DNA from: Sphingobium sp. 15-1
GTDB taxonomy: Bacteria > Pseudomonadota > Alphaproteobacteria > Sphingomonadales > Sphingomonadaceae
DNA: 64,000 nt
Assembly: GCF_013375535.1 (NCBI RefSeq)
Contig: NZ_JABXJG010000001.1
Location: forward strand, 1,054,001 to 1,118,000
Direction of reading: 5' to 3'
Shown here piece by piece: positions 57,864 through 64,000 of this stretch (its first letter is position 1; each line of letters starts with the position of its first letter). Below the pieces are notes generated by a model. The model saw nothing but the letters and a program-made list of their open reading frames with translations, ran no database searches and was not told the DNA's origin. The position numbers and the translations under genes are program-made.

Positions 57864-59183
57864 ATGCCCGGATTGCTGCAATGCAATAAGGGTCGAATAT
57901 TGATAATATGCAATAAACCGCATTTGCGGCGCGTCTTTTCTGCGCCTTGCAAAAATGAATCCCAATGGACGCGCGCCTGGATGGTCGCTGCGTTAAGTGG
58001 TGCGTCAATTGTCGCGTCCGTTCCTACCGTTCTTCTCGCACAGGATGACGATGGAACGACTGTACAGAAACGCGTCCAGAATCCCGAAGAGGAAAAGCGG
58101 CTCAGGCAATATGGCCTGCACCTGACCGCCGGGCTCGATCTGCTGTATGACGACAATATCTATCGCGTGGACGACCGGGTAGAGAAGCCGACCGACGATC
58201 TGATCGTGACGCCCTCCCTGGAGGCGACCTATGGCCGGCCGATTGGGCGGCACGACATATTGCTGCGCGGCAAGATCGGCTATGACCGCTTCATTTCCGA
58301 AGGCCAGCGCAGCAAGCTGCGGCTGGATACGGAGGCGAAGGCAAATATCCGCTTCGGCGCCACCTGCCTGATCACGCCGCGCGCGGCCTATCGCCAGCAG
58401 CGGGCGGATTATGGCGACATCAACTCAGCGACGGAAAATCTCCAGAAATTCTCGACCATCGGCGCGGATTTCACCTGCGAGCGGCCCGGACTGTTCCCGG
58501 TGGCGAGCTATGAGCACGACACCACGCGCAACGCCGATCAGTTCGACTATGCCGACCAGACCAGCGACACGTTCATGGGTGGCGTCGGCTATGCCATGCC
58601 CAGCCTGGGCACGCTGACCGCTTATTATGAGCGGGTGAACAGCAAGCGCGACACGCTGGGGATAGAGAACCGGATCAACAGCTATGGCGTGCGATTCCAG
58701 CGCGCCGTGACGCCGATCACCCAGATCGACGCGGATGTCCGCTGGCTGGACGTCAACAGCGACAGCGCGGCGGTGGGCGGCTATAACGGGCTGGGCTGGA
58801 AAGTCAGCCTTTCCACCCAGGCCATTCCGCGCCTGAAGCTGACCGCCACGACCGAGCGGGCGATCATCAACGACAGCCTGATCGCCAGCGGCTTCGCCAT
58901 CGACACCAGCTATCGCCTGCAAGGCGAATTCTCGATCTCCGAACTGACGTCGGCGGGGCTTTATGCCGAGTGGGACCGGCGCAAGTTCCGGCAGGATGCG
59001 GCGCTTCGTCCCTATTCGATCACGGCCGATCGCAATCGTCGATTCGGCGCCATGTTGACGAGGAAACTTTCGGACCGTTTCGATCTTACGCTCGATGCCC
59101 AACATTATATCCGCAGAACCGACACCAGCATATCCAATTATAGCGGCACGCAAGTGACGTTGGGTGCAGCTCTGCATTTCTAG
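57864..59183 (+). CDS. Outer-membrane beta-barrel protein of the exopolysaccharide cluster (BBP2-like)
   Basis: A protein of up to 439 residues. A signal-like segment (MVAALSGASIVASVPTVLLA, about residues 40-59) suggests that the true start may be internal, possibly the ATG at 57981 or a TTG between. The mature protein begins QDDDGTTVQKRV and has regular amphipathic strands such as ATYGRPIGRHDILLRGKIGY, ending VTLGAALHF with terminal Phe. This is the pattern of beta-barrel porin 2 proteins next to polysaccharide export genes. It may help export or anchor the polymer. Confidence 0.8.
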   Translation: MPGLLQCNKGRILIICNKPHLRRVFSAPCKNESQWTRAWMVAALSGASIVASVPTVLLAQDDDGTTVQKRVQNPEEEKRLRQYGLHLTAGLDLLYDDNIYRVDDRVEKPTDDLIVTPSLEATYGRPIGRHDILLRGKIGYDRFISEGQRSKLRLDTEAKANIRFGATCLITPRAAYRQQRADYGDINSATENLQKFSTIGADFTCERPGLFPVASYEHDTTRNADQFDYADQTSDTFMGGVGYAMPSLGTLTAYYERVNSKRDTLGIENRINSYGVRFQRAVTPITQIDADVRWLDVNSDSAAVGGYNGLGWKVSLSTQAIPRLKLTATTERAIINDSLIASGFAIDTSYRLQGEFSISELTSAGLYAEWDRRKFRQDAALRPYSITADRNRRFGAMLTRKLSDRFDLTLDAQHYIRRTDTSISNYSGTQVTLGAALHF

Positions 59184-59210
59184 ATCCTCAACATATTGGG
59201 AGCTTGCGCT

Positions 59211-60035
59211 GTGAAAGCCGATACTCTCCTGAAATCCATGTCCGCCCTGATGATGATTGCAGGACCCCTCTCCGCGACTGCGCAAACCGTGGCCGGAACC
59301 GCCGCGACGACTGCGGTCGCCTCCCCCGCCCCGCAGGCGGGGAGCGCCGGCTATCAACTCGGCCCGAACGATGAGCTGAAGATCTCCGTCTTCGGTCAGC
59401 CCGACCTGTCGACCACCACCCGCATCAAGGAGGACGGCACCGTCGTGCTGGCGCTGGTCGGGCCGCTGACGGCAAGGGGCAAGACGACGTCGCAGCTCGC
59501 TCAGGACATAGCGTCGGGCTATGCCAGCGGCGGCTATCTCACCAAGCCGTCGGTCAGCGTCGAGGTCAGCAATTATGTCAGCCGTTTCGTCACGGTCCTG
59601 GGCAATGTGCCGCAGGCGGGCAATTATCCGCTCGACCGCGACTATACGGTGGCGTCCATGCTCGCCAAGGCGGGCGGGTCGACCAAGGATGGCGCCAACG
59701 CCGTCATCCTGACCCCCGCCGACGGCAGCGGTCCGGTGCGCATTTCGCTGGCCGACATGGCGGCGGGCGCGATGCGGCCATTGAAGGCGGGCGACACGCT
59801 GTTCGTGCCGCCGGCGGAGAAAGTCTATGTCTACGGCCAGGTCCAGCAGCCCGGCGCCTTTTCCTATGTGCCGGGACAAAGCTTCCGGCAGGCATTGGCG
59901 CTGGCTGGGGGACCGACGCTGGCGGGTTCGACCAAACGCATAAAAGTGCGCCGGGAGGGGAAGGAAATACAGGCCAATCTGGACGATCCAGTGAAGCCTG
60001 AAGATGTCCTCATCATCCGGGAGAAGCTGTTTTGA
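59211..60035 (+). CDS. Polysaccharide export outer-membrane protein (Wza/OPX family)
   Basis: A 274-residue protein with a signal peptide (to about residue 25, ATAQ). The poly_export domain starts YQLGPNDELKISVFGQPDLS, and SLBB repeats follow (VTVLGNVPQAGNYPLDRDYT, VYVYGQVQQPGAFSYVPGQ). There is no lipobox cysteine, unlike Wza. The start is GTG at 59211 with GGGAG upstream; the TTG at 59196 is the longer alternative. It forms the periplasmic/outer-membrane channel for the polymer. Confidence 0.93.
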   Translation: MKADTLLKSMSALMMIAGPLSATAQTVAGTAATTAVASPAPQAGSAGYQLGPNDELKISVFGQPDLSTTTRIKEDGTVVLALVGPLTARGKTTSQLAQDIASGYASGGYLTKPSVSVEVSNYVSRFVTVLGNVPQAGNYPLDRDYTVASMLAKAGGSTKDGANAVILTPADGSGPVRISLADMAAGAMRPLKAGDTLFVPPAEKVYVYGQVQQPGAFSYVPGQSFRQALALAGGPTLAGSTKRIKVRREGKEIQANLDDPVKPEDVLIIREKLF

Positions 60036-61459
60036 CGACACTCGATCAAGGCTTCACGCACCAACGATCCGGCCAGAAATCCGGTATTTTCGACCGGTTC
60101 CTGTCCCTCACCCGCAGCGGCGAGAAGCGCAATGAGCGCATCATTCCCGACGACGTGCCGCTGCATCTGGACGTGCCGGCCCTGCCCGGCTTCCGGCAGG
60201 AGGCATTGGAGGCGGCGGCGGAAGGCTCCTCTCACCGTCCGCTGTCGATGAGCGCCATGGCCGCGCCGATCAAGCCGATCAGCCTGCGCCGCGACAGCAT
60301 CTATGCCGCGTTCAACACCGCCATGCCGGTGACGGACCGCCATGGGCTGGCGGGACGCAACAGCGAGCTGGAAAAGCTGGTCGAGGCGATCGTCGTGCAG
60401 CGCAAGCATGCGGTGATCTTCGGCACGCGGGGGTCGGGCAAGACTTCGCTTGCCCGCGTCTTCGGTGATCTGGCGGACGAGGCGGGCTGCGTTGCGCTTT
60501 ACGCCTCCGCCAATGGGGAGGCGGATTTCGATTCCCTCTTCCGCCCCTTCCTGACCGAATTGCCGATGAGCAACGCGGGTCAGGAGCGGGCGCGCAAGAT
60601 GATGAGCGAACCGCTGGACGTGTCCCGCCTCTCCGCCTTGCTGGTGGAGGAAGTGCGGGAACGCTCGATCCTCATCATCGACGAATATGACCGGGTGCAG
60701 TCCGACACGGCGAAGCAGGAAGTGGCGACGCTGCTGAAGCTGCTGACCGACATTCATTCGCCGGTGCAGGTCGTGCTGGTCGGTATCGCCAGCGACATTG
60801 ACGGGCTGATTTCGGCCCATCCTTCGCTGCGCCGTCACCTCGCGCCGCAGCGGGTCGCGCCCATTCCCAAGGCGGGACTGGAACGCCTGCTGATCGCCTG
60901 CGCCAATAATGCGCGGCTGGCGATCGATGAGGACGCGCTGGACATGCTGGCGGGCGCGGCGATGGGGTCACCCTATCATGCGCGGCTGTTCGGCATGTCG
61001 GCGGCGCTGGTGACCGAAGCGGCGGCGCGCGACCGAATGCTGCTTTCTGATGTCGAGCAGGGACTGGTGTCGGCGTTGGAAGATTGGGAGGAGATGAGCG
61101 GCCAGACCCATGCGCTGTTCCGCCGCATCCTCTGGGAAGCGGGATCGGCGCGCCGCATGATCGCGCTGGCCGCCGTGGCGGCATCGCAGATGTCGGCCAT
61201 TTCCTATGAGCGGCTGGTGAAGCTTGGCCATGAAGTGCTGGGCGGCGGATCGGTCAATGAGGGCCAGGCGCGGGATGCCATGGCGCGGCTGCAACCCGCT
61301 CTGGTCGCGACGCCCAATGGCGAGCTTTGGATGTTCGAGGACACGCTGGCGCCGCAATTCCTGTTGCTGATGGCGAAGCAGCCGGCGCAGAGCGCGCCGC
61401 CTGTCCAGACGCCCGCCGAGGAAATGCGGGCGCTGCTCAAGGGAGTGGACGGGCTATGA
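60032..61459 (+). CDS. AAA family ATPase embedded in the exopolysaccharide operon
   Basis: A 475-residue protein starting at TTG 60032, overlapping the OPX stop. A basic/polar N-terminal 100 residues is followed by an ORC/STAND-like ATPase: Walker A IFGTRGSGKTSL (130-141), Walker B ILIIDEYDRV (about 211-220), a sensor-like VQVVLVGIASDID, and arginines in SLRRHLAPQR. The C-terminus has a winged-helix-like region (about 350-450). No membrane helix is evident. Such an ATPase is not a standard part of Wzx/Wzy export. It overlaps the copolymerase gene by ATGA. Confidence 0.85.
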   Translation: MTTLDQGFTHQRSGQKSGIFDRFLSLTRSGEKRNERIIPDDVPLHLDVPALPGFRQEALEAAAEGSSHRPLSMSAMAAPIKPISLRRDSIYAAFNTAMPVTDRHGLAGRNSELEKLVEAIVVQRKHAVIFGTRGSGKTSLARVFGDLADEAGCVALYASANGEADFDSLFRPFLTELPMSNAGQERARKMMSEPLDVSRLSALLVEEVRERSILIIDEYDRVQSDTAKQEVATLLKLLTDIHSPVQVVLVGIASDIDGLISAHPSLRRHLAPQRVAPIPKAGLERLLIACANNARLAIDEDALDMLAGAAMGSPYHARLFGMSAALVTEAAARDRMLLSDVEQGLVSALEDWEEMSGQTHALFRRILWEAGSARRMIALAAVAASQMSAISYERLVKLGHEVLGGGSVNEGQARDAMARLQPALVATPNGELWMFEDTLAPQFLLLMAKQPAQSAPPVQTPAEEMRALLKGVDGL

Positions 61460-62814
61460 CCATGAACCCGATGGATTTGCTGGCCGCGCTGCAGGCGCGC
61501 TGGCGCACGGCGGCGATGATCGGGGGCATATTGTTCCTGGCCATCGCGATCGCCGCCTTTCTTCAGCCGCGGCAATATATGGGCACGGCATCGCTGCTGC
61601 TCGACCTGTCGCAGACGGACCCGACCGACACCAATATGGCGCAGGGACCGAAGCCGGACACGGATTCCATCCTAGGCACCCAGACGGACATCATCCGCAG
61701 CGGCAAGGTGATGAACGCCGTCGCCAAGGAGGCGGGCTTCGTCGACGCCATGCCGACCGACATGCCCGCCGACGCAAGGCTGCAATCGGCGGCCGCGCTG
61801 GTGTCCAAGAACATGACCGTGACGACCGGGCGGCAGAGCAATGTGCTTCAGATCCAATATCTGGACGCCGATCCGCAGGTCGCGGCCAAGGTCGCGAACC
61901 TGATCGCCAAAATCTACATGCGCGAGCAGGTCGAACTGCGCGCCTCCCCCGCGCGCGGCTCCGCCAAATGGTTCGACGAGCAGACGCAGGAAGTGCGCCG
62001 CCGTTATGAAATCGCCCAGAAGAAGCTTTCCGACTTCCAGCGGGCGCACGACATCATCGGCATCAACCGCATGGACCTGGAGGCCGAAAAGCTGAAGAAC
62101 ATGTCCTATCAGCTTACCCAGGCGCAGGCGGAAGCGGCGGCGGCCCGGTCGAAGGCCGGGGCGGGTTCGGTGTCCGACATCGAAGGGTCGCTGATCGTCC
62201 AGAATTTGCAGGAACAGGTCGCTGGGCAATCCGCCAAGGTGTCCGAACTGCAAAAGACGCTTGGGCCGAACCACCCGACCATGGCGGCCGCCAATGCGCA
62301 ACTGTCGGAGCTGCAATCGAAGCTGGCGGCGGCACGCTCCAGCCAGGCGGGCGCGGTCAACGCCAACAGCGTGGCGGCCAGCCGGCGGGAGGGTGACCTC
62401 AAGTCCAACATGGCGGGCCAGGAGGATCGCATGATCCGCATGTCCGACGTGCAGGATCAGTTGATGGTGCTTCAGCGCGACGTCGACGCGGCGCGGCAGA
62501 CCTATGACACGGTGCGTCAGCGCTTCAACGAGGCGGCGCTGAAGAGCCAGATTTCGCAACCCAATGCCAGCCCGCTGGACGAGGCAACCATGCCCCTGCT
62601 GCCCGCCAAGCCCAATATCATGCTGTGGCTGATCGGCGGGATCGCCCTGGGCCTGGTCGGCGGGATCACGGCCGTCATCCTCATGGAAATCGTTCATCCG
62701 CGCGTTCGCTCGGCCGCTGGCGTGGCCCGCGCGACCGAAGTGGATGTCATCACCGAACTGATGCCGGTCCCCGTCCGCGGCGGCTGGTTCTTCAACCAGC
62801 AGGAGGCCGCATGA
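61456..62814 (+). CDS. Polysaccharide copolymerase (Wzz/GumC/Wzc N-terminal family)
   Basis: A 452-residue protein with two membrane helices (about 18-37 and 388-412) and long periplasmic coiled coils between (about 160-340). The Wzz domain starts RQYMGTASLLLDLSQTDP, and a GNVR-like motif lies near QTYDTVRQRFNEAALKSQIS. There is no kinase domain; the CpsD-like partner is the next gene, overlapping by ATGA. It controls chain length and docks to the OPX channel. Confidence 0.92.
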   Translation: MTMNPMDLLAALQARWRTAAMIGGILFLAIAIAAFLQPRQYMGTASLLLDLSQTDPTDTNMAQGPKPDTDSILGTQTDIIRSGKVMNAVAKEAGFVDAMPTDMPADARLQSAAALVSKNMTVTTGRQSNVLQIQYLDADPQVAAKVANLIAKIYMREQVELRASPARGSAKWFDEQTQEVRRRYEIAQKKLSDFQRAHDIIGINRMDLEAEKLKNMSYQLTQAQAEAAAARSKAGAGSVSDIEGSLIVQNLQEQVAGQSAKVSELQKTLGPNHPTMAAANAQLSELQSKLAAARSSQAGAVNANSVAASRREGDLKSNMAGQEDRMIRMSDVQDQLMVLQRDVDAARQTYDTVRQRFNEAALKSQISQPNASPLDEATMPLLPAKPNIMLWLIGGIALGLVGGITAVILMEIVHPRVRSAAGVARATEVDVITELMPVPVRGGWFFNQQEAA

Positions 62815-63716
62815 GACTGCGTTCCACGGCAGGCGCCCCGCCTCAACTCACGCCCGGCAGCACGAGCAATCTGCGCCCGCGTGCCCGCGACAGCCACAAC
62901 TTCGCCCGCCTCGCGGTGGAGCATGGCTTTCTGGCCGAAGACGATGTGCACAAGGTCGAGGCCCATGCCCGGTCCCAGGGTTTGGCGCTGCATGATGCGG
63001 CGGTCGATCTGGGACTGCTGAACCCGGAGGATGCGGGGATACTCGCGGCGTTGCAGGGCGGCTTCGCCCTGCTGCCGGAGGGGGACCAGCGGCTCGATCC
63101 GCTGGTGGTCGCCGCCTTCGACCCCGCCAGTCCCTATGCGGCCAAGGTGCGGACGATCCGGGCCAAGATGCGCGCCGCGGCCAAGGACGGCGATCCCTCC
63201 TCGCTGCGGCTGGCGGTGCTGGCGATCGAGGCGGGCGATGAAGCGGCGATCATGGCGGCCAATCTGGCGGTCGTGCTGGCGCAGATGGACGGGCAGACGA
63301 TGCTGATTGACGTCGACATGGGGCGGCCTTCGCTCGACCGGCTGTTCCGCATCGCCAACAAGGCGGGGCTTGCCGAGCAGTTGATGGGCAGCGCGGCGTT
63401 GCTGCCCGCCGCCAGGACGGCGGTGGAAGGGCTTTGGCTGATGACGGCCGGCCGGGCATCCGGCAGCGCGACCAGCCTCATCACCCGTGGGCCGCTGGCG
63501 GACACAGCCAATGGCTGGGGGCTTCGCGACACGTCGATGCTTTTCTATCTGGCCGAGCGCAAGGGCGACCAGACGCCCTATGGCAGCATATTGGCGGGCT
63601 TCGACGCTGTGGTCATCGTCGCGCGGCGCGGGGATACGGCCATTGCCGACATGCGGCGCGTGATCGACGATCTTGACCGCCATGGCGTGCCGATCGCCGG
63701 GACGGTGATTGCATGA
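62811..63716 (+). CDS. CpsD-like protein lacking the P-loop, with MshEN-like N-terminal domain
   Basis: A 301-residue protein in the position of the BY-kinase partner of GumC. Residues about 27-85 (LAVEHGFLAEDDVHKVEAHA then LHDAAVDLGLLNPEDAGILA) resemble the MshEN/GspE N-terminal domain. The C-terminal part keeps the fold of a MinD/BY-kinase: strand, AANLAVVLAQMDGQ, Walker A' MLIDVDMGRPS (about 164-174) and FDAVVIVARRGDT. Where GEGKS/T should lie it reads IEAGDEAAIMAANLA (about 139-153), so there is no P-loop lysine. No tyrosine cluster is seen at the C-terminus. It probably acts as a regulatory or scaffold partner. Confidence 0.85.
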   Translation: MRLRSTAGAPPQLTPGSTSNLRPRARDSHNFARLAVEHGFLAEDDVHKVEAHARSQGLALHDAAVDLGLLNPEDAGILAALQGGFALLPEGDQRLDPLVVAAFDPASPYAAKVRTIRAKMRAAAKDGDPSSLRLAVLAIEAGDEAAIMAANLAVVLAQMDGQTMLIDVDMGRPSLDRLFRIANKAGLAEQLMGSAALLPAARTAVEGLWLMTAGRASGSATSLITRGPLADTANGWGLRDTSMLFYLAERKGDQTPYGSILAGFDAVVIVARRGDTAIADMRRVIDDLDRHGVPIAGTVIA

Positions 63717-64000
63717 GCGCCGAACAAGCGCTGGCGCGTCACCAGCCTCTTCCGTCACCCGGCATCGGGCAGGACGCGCCTGTAGCCCATGTCGGCGGCC
63801 TGCCGGTGTCGACCCTGTCGCTGGACGCGCTGATCGCCAAGATGCTGATCGAAGCGCCCTTGCGGCGGAGCCTGGACCAGCCCCCCCTGCTCGTGTTCGA
63901 CGCCAATGGGCAGGGCCTGTCGATGAATGCCAGCGATCCGGATTTCCGGACCAATCTGGCGCAGGCGGACCTGATCCATGCCGACGGGCAGATCATCGTC
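63713..64000 (+). CDS. WecG/TagA/CpsF family glycosyltransferase, 5' part
   Basis: The first 96 codons are present; the gene continues past the right edge. GLPVSTLSLDALIAKMLIEA, then FDANGQGLSMNASDPDFRTN and LAQADLIHADGQIIV match the N-terminal blocks of the GT26 family (usual form N-x-N...ADGxG/IIV). These enzymes add a sugar to an undecaprenyl-linked intermediate. It overlaps the previous gene by ATGA, so the operon continues into repeat-unit synthesis. Confidence 0.85.
   Translation, partial: MSAEQALARHQPLPSPGIGQDAPVAHVGGLPVSTLSLDALIAKMLIEAPLRRSLDQPPLLVFDANGQGLSMNASDPDFRTNLAQADLIHADGQIIV

Overview
The window is chromosomal DNA of a high-GC alphaproteobacterium. The protein sequences look like Sphingomonadaceae (Sphingobium/Sphingomonas type): a ROSE-controlled Hsp20, the ccmCDEFG-H-TPR order, a DUF2490 protein, a sphingan-type exopolysaccharide operon and dispersed palindromic repeats common in this family. 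Gene density is about 90 percent. All assignments come from reading the sequence; no database search was run.

Layout. 1-525: 5' part of a LolC/E permease. 526-1472: a strong hairpin terminator, an RpoH-type promoter, a ROSE RNA thermometer and hsp20. 1523-3451: kup. 3576-8514: cytochrome c maturation operon ccmC-D-E-F-G-H-TPR on the minus strand. 8716-11001: purF and an SDR. 11175-13864: photolyase and cyclopropane-fatty-acid synthase. 14058-20775: rppH, a DUF481 protein, an M20 hydrolase-astA-astB operon (arginine succinyltransferase pathway), a small membrane protein and cobQ. 20932-24070: a type I secretion ABC/HlyD pair. 24073-27223: a decayed island with remnants of pelF, a pelA-like deacetylase and a GH114-like polygalactosaminidase. 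27248-27549: two tRNA-Arg(ACG). 27691-37406: a small membrane protein, ppdK, glyQS, two TraB/GumN lipoproteins, rplY and pth. 37717-44354: pgm, DUF2490, ychF, hypoxanthine-DNA glycosylase, an NPP-type phosphodiesterase, a MaoC protein and a secreted protein. 44752-52385: mutL diverging from mreBCD-mrdA-rodA, with mrdA frameshifted as assembled. 52510-52699: tandem tRNA-Lys(CTT). 52777-54631: a PvuII-like restriction-modification locus whose endonuclease is intact and whose controller and methyltransferase genes are each frameshifted. 54650-55504: an Lrp regulator and a small membrane protein. 55787 to the end: an exopolysaccharide assembly region with initiating glycosyl-phosphotransferase, small membrane protein, outer-membrane barrel, OPX exporter, AAA ATPase, Wzz/GumC copolymerase, a CpsD-like protein without a P-loop, and the start of a WecG/TagA glycosyltransferase.

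How they work together. The ccm genes form one translationally coupled unit for heme attachment to cytochrome c. mreBCD-mrdA-rodA is the elongasome. The right-end genes form a coupled Wzx/Wzy-type exopolysaccharide export operon with two unusual parts: an ORC-like AAA ATPase and a kinase-like protein whose ATP-binding loop is gone. The most unusual loci are this operon, the two small membrane proteins sharing an LLSRWAG motif near its start, the PvuII-like system and the Pel relic. Several frameshifts (mrdA, the R-M locus, part of the Pel relic) are single-base changes in short homopolymers, so assembly error must be excluded before any biological reading.
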